Shown here piece after piece: positions 54,701-60,489 of a stretch of DNA of 64,000 bases. Source of the DNA: Elmis aenea. Taxonomy: Eukaryota > Arthropoda > Insecta > Coleoptera > Elmidae. The position numbers and the translations under genes were made by a program. How positions within the stretch are numbered: the first letter of the stretch is position 1; each line of letters begins with the position of its first letter. The stretch spans positions 10,812,544 to 10,876,543 of the forward strand of contig OX393582.1 in NCBI GenBank assembly GCA_947652605.1, written 5' to 3'. The notes under the pieces are model-generated. The model was not told the DNA's origin, searched no databases, and saw nothing but the letters and a program-made list of their open reading frames with translations.

Positions 54701-56503
54701 CATTCTGAGATAGTTAGTTATGCCAATCACGCGGATATATCTTCAACTCACTCAGTAAGTTAATATGGGAATAAGTTTTCCTTTTCATTAACCAGTCTTT
54801 ACACCACACACCACGTTTCTTCTTTTGCGTATTTTTCTTGTACACAAGGACAAAAGCAGCCAAAGCGAGCGCATCGTCGTCCGAGCTCGACATATTCCAA
54901 GCACAAACTGACGCTTGTTCAAGCATGCTTGAACCGTGTGGTGGTGAAGGGCAAATTGTGAATGCTTGAACAAAATGATTGATCATGCATGCTTGTCAAG
55001 CTTGCAGTTGTGTGTGTACCCACCTTTACATATATGATTAGTAGCTTCTCGCACAATACACTTACACCTTTATTACACTATTTATTTTAGGACGCCAATA
55101 TCGCTGATATTGTATTCGCGATTTTTCCTTCATAAAGGCTCCCCCAGACAGAGGCGGTACGATACGATTCGGGACGATATCTTAATAAGATTGCGGCATA
55201 TGGAAGCGCCCACACCAATGATGAGCGCGATATACCTGTTTAGCAATGACAAGCGGGTTTAATTTGTATGTCCGAAATAAGTTTGATTCTTTTTGGGTCA
55301 TCTTGTAAGGGTAATCCCCATACCGATTGTATCGTACCGAGCGGTATAACGCGTCTGTCTGGGGGAGCCTTTACACTTTTAATTACGGAATTTAACTGTT
55401 TTGTACACCATTAGCTACTTGCCCGACTTTGAGCATAAACATATGTATAAAGTTACCTAATTTAAATGAAATAGCGTCAATGGTAGGGAAGATAATAATA
55501 TTTTTCTAAAATCACATTTTTCAGTTTTTTTGTAATAAATCAAAAACGAATCAAAATATCCAGGATTTCTTTTCAGATTCTTAATCGTCATAAAAATGTG
55601 CAACTTTTCTCTAATTTAACCGACCTTGTATCTCTTACCGTTTCCAAGATAGCAATGGTGAGCATCGAAAAAAGCACCACCCTGTATAGGCAGGCGCATA
55701 ACCTATATAATGTAGGTACATGTAACATACCTATGTAACTGATTCATCTACCGGGTGTAAATGAAGTGTGGTACACCCCCTTTTTTTCTTTAGTTTTGAT
55801 TTTAGATAAATGAAATTTTGGACCTATGATATGTGCAAAAAACCGGGCTTTTTGAGCTCCTGCACACATTTGTTTCACTTCCGGTTTCGACGGAAATGGA
55901 CCCTGCTTTGTTATTTTAAATGGAACACCCTGTATATTTTTACATTTTTGGAAAGAGGAAGAATCGATTTTGGATACAACTGCACTATTTTGGTTAATTT
56001 TTATAATCTCAAAAAATGTTTGAAACAAGATTTTATTTTTTATTAAGGGTTCCGTTACCTGCATAAATTGAATTTTATTATGTCAACAATTGTCCAAAAA
56101 ACGTTTTTGTACATTTTGAATGACATTTAGGTTACTTTAATCGGCTTTGAGGGTTGCGGAATCGGTTTTTTGACAGTCAATTTTTTTAAATGGAACTATG
56201 TTGGTACAATACTACAATAGCTAAGAATGCAAAATTTTCACTTTAATAAACGAAACTAATTTTGAATAATAATGTTGTCATCACATTATGTGTGTAAACT
56301 GCAAATGATAATATTATTTACCTTAGACTTAGTCTTTGAAACTTTTTCATCCTCATAGTGACAGGATTCATCTTCTTTATCAACAGGTTTGAGTTTAACC
56401 ATTTCCGTTAGGGCGATATTTAAAACGACACGCTCAATGTAGATATTTAGAACACCTAACATTGCCATCAGTGTGAAAACATATCGTTGTTTGAAGATGC
56501 AAC
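33642..56503 (-). CDS. SLC17-family anion/phosphate cotransporter, MFS (6 coding exons seen, 5' end missing)
   Basis: Member of the major facilitator superfamily, SLC17 branch, which insect annotation usually calls putative inorganic phosphate cotransporter. Family members move organic anions or phosphate with Na+ or H+ across plasma or vesicle membranes; the substrate cannot be told from sequence. About 463 residues are visible and about 12 membrane segments can be traced. Landmarks are RYVFTLMAMLGVLNIYIERV (TM1), NWTEGQQQAIMSMFYVGYV, IPGGYLSDVYGAKYV (MFS loop motif), SRSIVGVAQGVVFPC (TM4), RWVPLDQRG, TPWRAIFSDKIVWGL and FPGLKVNCIDVSANFAGV. It ends IEPPAPS. Family members usually have EG where this one has QG in GVAQGVV. 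All five junctions are GT-AG and in phase (0,0,1,1,0). The first seen exon starts mid-codon, so at least one upstream coding exon is missing, probably to the right. The gene converges on INPP5E. Confidence 0.93.
33795..33836 (-). other. Start of SLC17 last intron (4 kb intron 33795-37816)
   Basis: The acceptor tract immediately precedes the exon. The rest of this intron carries a family K terminus, the compound foldback element with a SINE and a hAT element, and a stray foldback end. Confidence 0.8.
33843..34300. mobile_element. Left portion of foldback family K
   Basis: Starts TA plus CAGGGTGTCATTAGTGCGGG, followed by ATCGGTCGATTGTGGCTAAA. The same start occurs at 60934. A hammerhead-like motif lies inside (33973-34002). 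No right terminus was found. Confidence 0.6.
33973..34002 (+). other. Hammerhead ribozyme-like core motif
   Basis: CTGATGA is followed after a 15-base spacer by GAAACGTC, the two conserved blocks of a hammerhead core. The spacer could form a weak stem (GGTTT..AAAAGC, one mismatch). GAAACGTC matches the tiny self-complementary stem III plus cleavage-site form described for Penelope-like elements. Activity is not shown. Confidence 0.4.
34301..34911. other. SLC17 intron sequence, nothing recognised
   Basis: AT-rich DNA without transposon ends or ORFs above 60 codons. Confidence 0.5.
35582..35831 (-). mobile_element. tRNA-derived SINE with intact A and B boxes
   Basis: Read on the - strand the head starts CCGAGCTCGGTGGCTGGTTGG (A box TGGCTGGTTGG, last part) and continues to GGGTTCGAATCCC (B box GGTTCGAATCC, a perfect match). 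A tRNA-unrelated body of about 150 bp and an A-rich tail follow. AACAATTCTTTT occurs on both sides (35570-35581, 35832-35843) as the target duplication. Confidence 0.88.
36075..36639. mobile_element. hAT element remnant with GGAGCG subterminal repeats
   Basis: The ends are CAGGGGTTTAGAGCGGAGC and GGACTGCTCCAAACCCCTG. Exact GTTACAAA copies flank it (36067-36074, 36640-36647). Both ends hold arrays of GGAGCGGAGC-like units (36086-36200, 36538-36608), probably transposase-binding repeats. The ORFs of 63-123 codons across it have no transposase domain. Confidence 0.9.
37557..37662. mobile_element. Solitary right terminus of the 35088-type foldback
   Basis: TTTGATGAGCATCTAATATC to TTTGGGACACCTTG repeats the right end of the adjacent element. 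It lies in direct orientation to that right end. Confidence 0.7.
37817..38055 (-). CDS. SLC17 coding exon (TM9-TM11 region)
   Basis: Completes a split alanine codon, then SVGPSVLLVVAGYMGCN, AAAIAMYILAMFTMGPFFPG, LKVNCIDVSANFAGVIMALS, NGLGAISGAISPFIVSAIAVD. Acceptor TTTTAG, donor GAT|GTAAGT. Confidence 0.94.
38185..38478 (-). CDS. SLC17 coding exon (loop 6-7 and TM7-TM8)
   Basis: After TTCCAG: PKKKYKTPWRAIFSDKIVWG, FGHGYILFFVLSETPKYMKD, GVISAMPHVALWLGGVLSGF, ending VIFTTI plus one base before GTAAGT. Confidence 0.94.
38694..39240. mobile_element. MITE with TGTTACGGCCAAAA termini
   Basis: The ends are TGTTACGGCCAAAATTCG and GGGTTTTGGCCGTAACA. The flanks CATACATA and CATACAAT share 6 of 8 bases, suggesting a worn 8-bp duplication. 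GGCCAATTCGGG- and TTGGCCGA-like subterminal repeats are abundant. No transposase. It lies in SLC17 intron 3-4. Confidence 0.75.
39241..40073. other. SLC17 intron sequence, nothing recognised
   Basis: AT-rich, no ORF above 60 codons, no terminal repeats. Confidence 0.5.
40074..41000. mobile_element. Foldback element with arms of about 300 bp, right terminus replaced
   Basis: The left end TA plus CAGGATGGTCCACTTTC starts it. Arms at about 40248-40560 and 40690-40989 share GAAAAGTCAAGAAACACTTT, AAGCCCCACAAGC and CGAAAAATTAG motifs in inverted orientation. Where its right end should be, the family E element begins. Confidence 0.65.
41003..42553. mobile_element. Foldback family E carrying a mariner-type transposase fragment
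   Basis: The ends are TA plus CAGGGTGCCCATTTTTCTAA and TTAGAAAAATGGACACCCTG plus TA. Arms of about 555 bp (41003-41558, 42000-42553) are close inverted copies, including TAGTAGGCAGTGAACATGTA on one side and its inverse on the other. The 440-bp core contains the transposase fragment at 41687-41979. Confidence 0.9.
41687..41979 (+). pseudogene. N-terminal helix-turn-helix region of a mariner-like transposase (broken)
   Basis: The first frame starts MFSNEERNDMLF and hits a stop; the second, after a shift, reads NRNSRNSSDMYLQRF, MERRQPRKKLFSLLEPNLKK, YRSF and later EDEERVLEYVNYKPTSSTRE, LFLECGVN. This order (start motif, N.N...A..Y..RF..RR.P, a short linker, E..VL..V..NP..STR.L....G) is that of the N-terminal DNA-binding half of Tc1/mariner-type transposases common in insects. 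The catalytic DDE half is absent. It is the only transposase piece found inside a CAGGGTG foldback and links this group to mariner. Confidence 0.75.
42562..43430 (-). pseudogene. Non-LTR retrotransposon reverse transcriptase fragment
   Basis: From right to left on the - strand: WDLYIKSYLLERNQYV, KKKIKKGVPQGSIL (the GVPQGS motif of non-LTR reverse transcriptases), then in a shifted frame FLIQFADDTSAII (the ADD catalytic motif), NLTLNVYKTQVINF and FFGLCIDSRLDWSYHI. Degraded coding remnants continue toward 42562. Several frameshifts and stops are present. The N-terminal half and endonuclease are missing. It lies in an SLC17 intron. Confidence 0.8.
43451..43959. mobile_element. PIF/Harbinger-like MITE flanked by TAA
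   Basis: The ends are AGTCTGTTTTAGACTACACT and AGTGTAGTCTAAAACAGACT, with TAA on both sides. AATCGTATACGATTTTC lies in both arms. The 3-bp TAA target fits PIF/Harbinger. Its right edge is about 18 bp from the splice donor of the SLC17 exon at 43978. Confidence 0.82.
43978..44266 (-). CDS. SLC17 coding exon (TM4-TM6)
   Basis: After TTTTTAG: GVVFPCVSQMLSRWVPLDQR, GFLGSLIYSGNSIGSILSNV, SSQCISYFKSWQVVYYMWG, LIWCLFFVFMCYSEPNQHP and ITDEEKEYITSNI, with one base left before GTAAGT. The loop holding DEEKEYI is the usual cytosolic central loop. Confidence 0.94.
44369..44466. mobile_element. Solitary left end of foldback family H
   Basis: TA plus CAGGGTGGGCAAATTTCGAT followed by AGGGAATCTCGGTAACTGTA matches the left end at 27016. 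It stops after about 100 bp in a CGCGCGCG stretch. Confidence 0.7.
44502..44863. mobile_element. TTAA-type MITE, copy 1 (362 bp)
   Basis: The ends are GGTGTATTTAAATCAGAGCG and CGCTCTGATTTAAATGCACC. TTAA follows the right end; the left flank is TAAA. GAACGAACGAACG subterminal repeats occur on both sides. The 117-codon and 73-codon ORFs are chance frames in the inverted repeats. Confidence 0.85.
44911..45272. mobile_element. TTAA-type MITE, copy 2 (362 bp)
   Basis: The same length and orientation as copy 1, 47 bp further on; by eye only two substitutions separate them. Perfect TTAA flanks (44907-44910, 45273-45276). The TTAA target suggests piggyBac-type mobilisation. Confidence 0.9.
45348..46271 (-). 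mobile_element. Non-autonomous piggyBac-type element
   Basis: Flanked by TTAA on both sides, with ends CCCTTAGTTACTCGCGCC and GCGCGAGTAATTAAGGG. Inside lies a remnant of the transposase N terminus on the - strand (45598-46075). CCCGCGCGGTGTA is repeated near both ends. The catalytic part has been deleted. Confidence 0.85.
45598..45900 (-). pseudogene. piggyBac transposase N-terminal remnant
   Basis: In one frame CLTEEEMRAFLEAGSSDEEI, then after a shift an acidic stretch with STSELEGSDRENEISSES and GDDSADVEFF before a stop. The LTEEE....L..SDEE start and acidic N terminus are typical of piggyBac transposases. Nothing of the DDD catalytic domain is left. Confidence 0.65.
46475..46762. mobile_element. 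Palindromic TTAA-type element, copy a, with expanded 12-bp repeat
   Basis: Starts AGCTGTATTACACTACAC after TTAA and ends GTGTAATACAGC. The whole element is one hairpin around ACGTGT/GACGTC-like centre sequences. The right arm holds about seven copies of GAAATTGTACAA in tandem, against one or two in the left arm. Confidence 0.82.
46922..47161. mobile_element. Palindromic TTAA-type element, copy b (240 bp)
   Basis: AGCTGTATTACACTACACAA to TGTAGTGTAATACAGCT with TTAA on both sides (46918-46921, 47162-47165). It is the best-preserved copy. CAGCTGTTGCCAGGTTACAA marks the middle of the left arm. Confidence 0.88.
47333..47418. mobile_element. Palindromic TTAA-type element, copy c, truncated
   Basis: Only the left 85 bp, with four CTTGTACAATTT units, up to GCTGTCAAA. 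It is then replaced by the LINE fragment. Confidence 0.75.
47419..48036 (+). pseudogene. 3' end of a non-LTR retrotransposon (C-terminal coding fragment)
   Basis: The open frame to 47980 reads FKYLGTIIAENGKLEEDLNN, IAAATKFYYATNKCL, TRVFNAVYVPILTYSSETWT, LRRIEGC, NQLRWLGHLLRMPESRYAKI, GRPRIKWEKEVRKRL and ends WRKIIQ. This is the C-terminal region downstream of the reverse transcriptase in non-LTR elements. It is followed by ACCGAAAGGTACAAGAGG and a GATTAAGAAGAAG tail; the same tail is at 62505-62545. The coding frame is intact here but 5'-truncated. Confidence 0.85.
48099..48325. mobile_element. Palindromic TTAA-type element, copy d
   Basis: AGCTGTATTACATTACACAA after TTAA to GTGTAGTGTAATACAGC. 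It abuts copy e directly. Confidence 0.8.
48326..48549. mobile_element. Palindromic TTAA-type element, copy e
   Basis: Starts GATTACACTACACAATTTC (first bases lost) and ends GTGTAATACAGCT. Tandem with copy d, same hairpin design. Confidence 0.78.
48550..50046. other. SLC17 intron, mostly unrecognised, one inverted repeat
   Basis: CTCACAACCGTTGAAAAATG at about 49140 returns inverted at about 49377-49396, and TTTTGCTCACTAG is repeated near 49290 and 49320, so 49080-49420 is probably an old transposon. A decayed CACTTTGTA end lies near 49980. No gene found. Confidence 0.5.
50047..50283 (-). CDS. SLC17 coding exon (TM2-TM4)
   Basis: After TTTTCAG: DKQYNWTEGQQQAIMSMFYV, GYVLSHIPGGYLSDVYGAKY, VFLFGVGLSALLTLLTPVIA, VYGGWIVLAFSRSIVGVAQ, then GTAGGG. 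It carries the conserved MFS loop motif G(G)YLSDVYGAKYV. Confidence 0.95.
50377..50409 (-). other. Hammerhead-like core motif in SLC17 intron 1
   Basis: On the - strand CTGATGAT, then GTTTA-CAAAAAA-TAAGC (a 5-bp stem with one G-T pair), then GAAACGTA. The spacing and both conserved blocks fit a hammerhead core, with an extra T before stem II. Confidence 0.35.
50514..51520. other. Left end of a CAGGGTGGTCC element, then nothing recognised
   Basis: TA plus CAGGGTGGTCCACATAGAAG starts at 50514 and continues in the usual style (GATCTCGTAAAGGGTAAGAG). The right terminus was not found. The remaining kilobase is AT-rich without ORFs. Confidence 0.5.
51533..51787. mobile_element. Possible MITE with ATACATCCTCTCTTT / AAAGAGAGGTACAT ends
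   Basis: Two roughly inverted ends about 250 bp apart. No clear target duplication, no ORF. Confidence 0.35.
51850..51965 (+). pseudogene. Short retrotransposon RNase H-region fragment
   Basis: The frame reads LVTGHCELNKHFYIIGLSDS. The TGHC.L..H....GL.DS pattern is common just after the RNase H region of non-LTR retrotransposons. Only about 35 codons match, so the call rests on that pattern. Confidence 0.4.
52975..53799 (+). pseudogene. hAT transposase, C-terminal half with dimerisation domain
   Basis: One frame, with a single stop at 53042-53044, reads QLLENIVDFLKKIKIASDAL, TPTIYLTVVWFKRLEKHL, a charged linker (KKIKKRKIEDCLKD), then LLNWWKSKSDIFPNLSKLAR, TILSVPAISAASERDFSTAG and RTQLNPETVDDILFLHSNL. 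The last 65 residues are the hAT family dimerisation region. The N-terminal zinc finger and the first catalytic residues are missing. Confidence 0.88.
54060..54275. repeat. Subterminal GCGGGTCGGGTGCGGG repeats and right end of the hAT element
   Basis: Five or more copies of GCGGGTCGGGTGCGG-like units end in TGGACCCGCGCAGGACTCT, the right terminus of the hAT element whose coding fragment precedes it. The matching left terminus is missing. Confidence 0.75.
54364..54608. mobile_element. hAT MITE with target duplication GTGGGGTG
   Basis: The ends are CAGTGGCGTAGGCAGG and CTGGCCTACGTCACTG. Exact GTGGGGTG copies flank it (54356-54363, 54609-54616). A truncated relative lies at 1922. Confidence 0.9.
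54700..55030 (-). pseudogene. PIF/Harbinger nuclease N-terminal fragment and terminus
   Basis: From ATG at 54893 the - strand reads MSSSDDDALALAAFVLVYKK, then KKKRGVWCKDWLMKRK, NLLSELKIYPRDWHN and a stop where family members continue with a tyrosine. W...W...R...G....L..EL is typical of the N-terminal part of HARBI1/ALP1-like nucleases. The sequence outside the coding part ends GTGTGTGTACCCACCTTTA, a plausible right terminus. Confidence 0.6.
55135..55371. mobile_element. MITE with AAGGCTCCCCCAGACAG termini
   Basis: Inverted ends AAGGCTCCCCCAGACAG / CTGTCTGGGGGAGCCTT, TA on both sides, and inner inverted motifs GCGGTACGATACG / GTATCGTACCG. 237 bp, no ORF. Confidence 0.75.
55751..56210. repeat. 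460-bp repeat with a CCGGGTG-type element (copy 2)
   Basis: The inverted counterpart of 32785-33239. The 182-bp TA-flanked element occupies 55751-55932 (CCGGGTGTAAATGAAGTGTG to TGGAACACCCTG); the shared sequence continues to about 56210. It ends about 110 bp before the SLC17 exon at 56322. Confidence 0.8.
56322..56503 (-). CDS. SLC17 first recognised coding exon (TM1 and first large loop)
   Basis: After ATGCTTAG two bases complete a split codon, then CIFKQRYVFTLMAMLGVLNI, YIERVVLNIALTEMVKLKPV and an acidic-basic loop ending SKTKSK before GTAAAT. Starting at an internal methionine here would cut TM1, so an upstream exon is expected. I did not find it in 56504-64000. Confidence 0.92.
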
Positions 56504-56599
56504 CTAAGCATACAAAAAATTAAAAAACCAAAGCAGATTTTCAAAAATATCGAAACTTATAAAAGGTCGTAAACAAAAAAAAATATTTGTAGGTAATAG

Positions 56600-56756
56600 G
56601 TCTATTCCAGCAGCGCTATAAGTATCCAATAAACTATCAGGACTCTGCGCACTATCGATGTAGCGTGCAACTATTGTCTTAAATGGCACGCTATATCGAT
56701 AGTGCGCAGAATCCTGATACTACATTGGATAGTTACAGCTGGAACAAACCTGATGT
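56600..56756. mobile_element. Small palindromic MITE (about 155 bp)
   Basis: AGGTCTATTCCAGCAGC at the left and CAGCTGGAACAAACCT at the right, with ACTATCGATGTAGCGTGC / GCACGCTATATCGATAGT inside. The flanks give no clear duplication. Confidence 0.65.
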
Positions 56757-57009
56757 TTTTAATTTCAATTAAATATTCTTCATGAACCCGGCTTCGTTTT
56801 TTGAATTAATATACGAAAAAAAGTATTTTTGAAATTGACCCTCAACGCACTTCAAAGGATCAATTATAATTTTGACAGTTATATTTTTGGAAAGGTAATT
56901 TATCTGGAAACACTTTTAAAGGCCCATTTTCCACTTTATTCTTCTTGTATATGTTAACTTTTTGAGTCTAGAACGTTGTTTCGCATTATTGGCCTGCTGA
57001 TATTAATAG

Positions 57010-57800
57010 AAGTTCATGAATCATTACATATTGTAGAATGTTTAAGATGGACGTCCTTTCTTTAACAAAATGCTAAAGCAGGAAGAAAAAATGTAGACCC
57101 AGATAAACTGGCATTGATTTAAACACTTTTTAAGTATGGCTCCCTACTCTCAATGATGCATACATTCCCTATGCGAACATAACGGTTGACAAACAGCTGC
57201 TAAGTTTCCGAGGTAGGTGTACCTTCAAACAATACATACCATAAAAGTCAGGAAAATATGGCACAAAGATTTGGGCATCCTGCGACTGTCAAACGTTTAC
57301 AACTGCCAGATATACAGTGGTAAAACAGGTGACCAACGTAAACGTAATCAAACGTGAGATTTTTGAAAGTAAAAAGAAGAAACCACAAATGATAATTGAC
57401 TACAACAAAATCAGGTACCATGGACAATTTTGTTCGAACATATACTGTGAACAGACAAACACGAAGATGGCCTGTTGCGTTTTTTTTTTTTATAATATTA
57501 TATTAGTGCCCTTAACGCCTTCATTACATGGTGTCACCTAAATAAGGATTGGCAAACAAAAAAGGGCTACAAACGGCGACAGTTCCTTATACAACTAGGA
57601 AACAACTAGCGGCTTCTGAAAGAAAGTTACAATAACCATCAGCTTCAGAAGCAGTTACAAAAGTTGCAAAAACTGAAACGTGGTGGATATTGAGATTTTC
57701 CAAGAAATTTAGATAGAAAGCATTCAAACAGATGCAACCATTGCAGTCGCTTTCTGTGTAAAAACACCAGACAATTACTTGTTCGGCACACAAACGTATC
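57010..57800 (+). pseudogene. piggyBac-type transposase pseudogene
   Basis: Recognisable blocks in shifting frames: ITVDKQLLSFRGRCTFKQY (the V-D-E/K-Q-L..FRGR motif), KSGKYGTKIWASCD, KKKPQMIIDYNK, YTVNRQTRRWP, RRQFLIQLGK and a cysteine-rich end (RCNHCSRFLCKNTRQ) like the piggyBac C-terminal zinc-binding domain. Many stops and frameshifts make it dead. Its N-terminal third is missing or unreadable. Confidence 0.8.
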
Positions 57801-57965
57801 ATAAAGGTAGAATAGTTTTTTTTTTTAATTGTTATTATTTAAAAGCTAAGCTTGATATAAAGTTTTTACTTTTAATCATGATTCTACACAACAGAGCTTT
57901 GGTATCAATAATGACCCCAGTGGGCTATAGCCCCTGGGCGTCATTCTTTTGGGGCGGCAATTTTG

Positions 57966-58165
57966 CTTGTTCAAATAGGTTATTTGAATTTTGTATGAAT
58001 TTTATATTTTTATTTGTTTATTGGTAATATATTAATTTTTTCTAGTTCTGACACTTGTAAAACGTCACCGGTAACCCCGCTCCCGCTTTCCCTCCTGCGA
58101 AATGAAGAGGAACGCATTATTGTTAGTAGCCCACGGGTGCCAAATATCTTAAGACCGCTGAAGTC
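57966..58165. repeat. Direct repeat of about 190 bp, left copy
   Basis: AATAGGTTATTTGAATTTTG through CGTCACCGGTAACCCCGC to ATCTTAAGACCGCT. The right copy is at 60017-60199. The pair brackets the jockey-type LINE. Confidence 0.9.
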
Positions 58166-59840
58166 ATAATGATAGCCAAACCTGGGAAACCACCTAATGA
58201 TGCAAAGTCCTATAGACCAGGGATGGCAAATAGGATTTGATCAGTGTGCCAAAATAAGATAAAATGTAATACAAATTTTTCCCCGTGCCAGTACCTAATC
58301 TAACCTAACCTAACCTTGAACCTACCTACCCGAAACAACCGTCAGTTATTTCGTTCAGTATTGCCAACGTCATGATTTTATGTGTCACTAAATACATAAG
58401 CAATCAAAAGTTCCGCGCATCGCTACAGTTGGTATTTTATATGTATAGTAATGATCAAATTAGATAAGAAGAGTTGTTATTTTCTGGTATTTTAATTTTT
58501 TTGATATTTAAATAACATGAAGTTGTAGATAATTAGCGTACTAATTAAAAATAAATAAAACATTTCGAAAAAGTTAAAAATTTGAAAAACAAATTTATTC
58601 ATAAAATTCTTTAGGGTGCCGTCGAAAATCTCTCGCGTGCCAAGTTTGGCACGCGTGCCACCTATTTGCCATCCCTGCTATAGACCAATATCCTTACTAC
58701 CAGTCTTATCTAAATTATTTGAAAAATTCTTATTGAAAAGACTGAAACCAATTATAAATATCATAGTAAAAACCTAATACCTGAACACTAATTTGGATTT
58801 AGAAGCAAGCACTCCACTATCGATCAAGTGCACAGAATAACACACGAAATAGAAAAGGCATTTGAGGAAAAAAAGATCTATTCTTCATTATTTCTAGACG
58901 TAGCACAGGCCTTTGACAGAGTATGGCTCGAAGGACTACTACACAAGCTAAACAAATCTCTACCAAAGCAATATTGTGACATTCTAAAATCCTATCTATT
59001 AGATAGAATTTTCCGAGTGAAACAAGATGAAGAATATTCCACATTCAAAGAAATCAAAGCCGGAGGACCCCAAGGTAGTGTCCTTGGCCCGGTACTGTAC
59101 CTGCTATTCACTTCTGATATACCACAAACACAACATGTGAAAGTAGCCACTTTTGCCGACGATACCGCAATTCTAGCCATCGGAACAACTATTGAACAAT
59201 CAACAGATAAACTCCAGAACGCAACAAATCAAATCCTCGAATGGACTAAAACATGGCGCATCAAACTAAATGAAACCAAAACAGTGCAAGTAAATTTCAC
59301 AAATAAAAGAGTAGTAGAACACCTGCCAGTGGTATTAAACAACAACAGAATTCCACATTCTAACACAGCAAAATATTTAGTCATGAACCTGGACATTAAA
59401 TTAAAGTGGAAACAACACATTAAAAAAAAACGTGAAGAGCTAGGCATCAAATATAGAAAACTAGTTTGGCTAAAAAAATGAATAGAAAATCTAAACTTTC
59501 AATTGAAAATAAACTTCTAATATATAAACAAATACTGAAGCCAGTATGGACCTACGGCATACAGCTTTGGGGGTGTGCTGGTAAAACGAACATTAAAATA
59601 ATACAGCGATTCCAAAATAAGGTACTCCGGGCAATTGTGGATGCCCCGTGGTACGTGAGGAATGCCGACCTCCACAGGGACCTGAGGATGCCAACAGTCG
59701 ACGAAGAAATCCAAAACTTTGCCAACAAACATGAACAAAGGCTGCATGATCACATCAACACCGAAGCCCTGCAGCTCTTGGACCACCAACATCTAGTGAG
59801 AAGGCTTAAACGGACCAAGCCGTTTGAGTTAGCGAGTTAG
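58166..59840 (+). pseudogene. Jockey-type LINE reverse transcriptase, interrupted and frameshifted
   Basis: The reading begins AEVIMIAKPGKPPNDAKSYRP, is split by a hAT element (58218-58677), and resumes YRPISLLPVLSKLFEKF. From 58828: SLFLDVAQAFDRVW (first catalytic motif), GGPQGSVLGPVLYL, ATFADDTAIL (catalytic FADD), then a break near 59480 and LLIYKQILKPVWTYGIQLWG to HEQRL and the end at 59840. The endonuclease half is absent. The order and motifs fit the jockey clade. Confidence 0.88.
58218..58677. mobile_element. hAT MITE inserted in the LINE, target duplication CTATAGAC
   Basis: The ends are CAGGGATGGCAAATAGG and CCTATTTGCCATCCCTG, flanked by exact CTATAGAC copies (58210-58217, 58678-58685). 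Near the right end GGCACGCGTGCC is a perfect palindrome. Removing the element and one copy of the duplication restores the LINE reading frame around SYRPIS. Confidence 0.93.
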
Positions 59841-60016
59841 TGTAAAGCAGAGCACTGTGCGGTTGTGTAAAGTGTCGTTCTTGAAAAGAAGAATACAGAA
59901 GAAAAAAAGAAGACACCAACGGGTAAACTTTTAGCTTAAGTGGAACTATCATAAAGACAAATTGCTGGTTGGCTAAAGTAGCTAGGTGCAATAAAAAAAA
60001 TGCAGATAAAAAAAAT

Positions 60017-60199
60017 AGGTTATTTGAATTTTGTATGAATTTTATATTTTTATTTGTTTATTGGTAATATAATAATTTTTTCTAGTTCTGACACTTGCAA
60101 AACGTCACCGGTAACCCCGCTCCCGCTTTTCCTCCTGCGAAATGAAGAGGAGCGCATTATTGTTAGTAGCCCACGGGTGCCAAATATCTTAAGACCGCT
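60017..60199. repeat. Direct repeat of about 190 bp, right copy
   Basis: Nearly identical to 57966-58165; ends at the same AAGACCGCT. Confidence 0.9.
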
Positions 60200-60480
60200 C
60201 TGGGTATAACGTGTTATAATTTAAAAACAGTATTATGAGGGCTAAGTAATTAAATTTGGTAAAACTTCAATGTAAAAAAAAACTTTAATAAAGTTATAAC
60301 TTACATCCGCAAACGCATCTTAACGGGTCACATTTGCCCATGGTTCTATTTGGTAGTAGTTATATTATTTATCTAAAATTCTGTTGGATTGCATTTCCAA
60401 AAACTTAAAAAATGACATATCAAAAACAATTCACTGGGTGTCTTTGATAATACATTATTTCTTTCCAATGAATACATGAT
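60200..60480. other. AT-rich, nothing recognised
   Basis: No ORF, repeat end or RNA motif seen. Confidence 0.4.
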
Positions 60481-60489
60481 CTTTAAAGT

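Larger units (their letters stand above)
52178..55684. mobile_element. Foldback family C, copy 2, with transposon cargo (3.5 kb)
   Basis: The left end CAGGGTGGTGCTTTTTTCGA (52178) and the right end GCACCACCCTG plus TA (55684) match copy 1 at 16549-19669. The left arm matches copy 1 up to about 52730, the right arm covers about 55440-55684. Instead of a satellite the core holds a hAT transposase fragment, a hAT MITE, a PIF/Harbinger fragment and another MITE. Confidence 0.82.
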
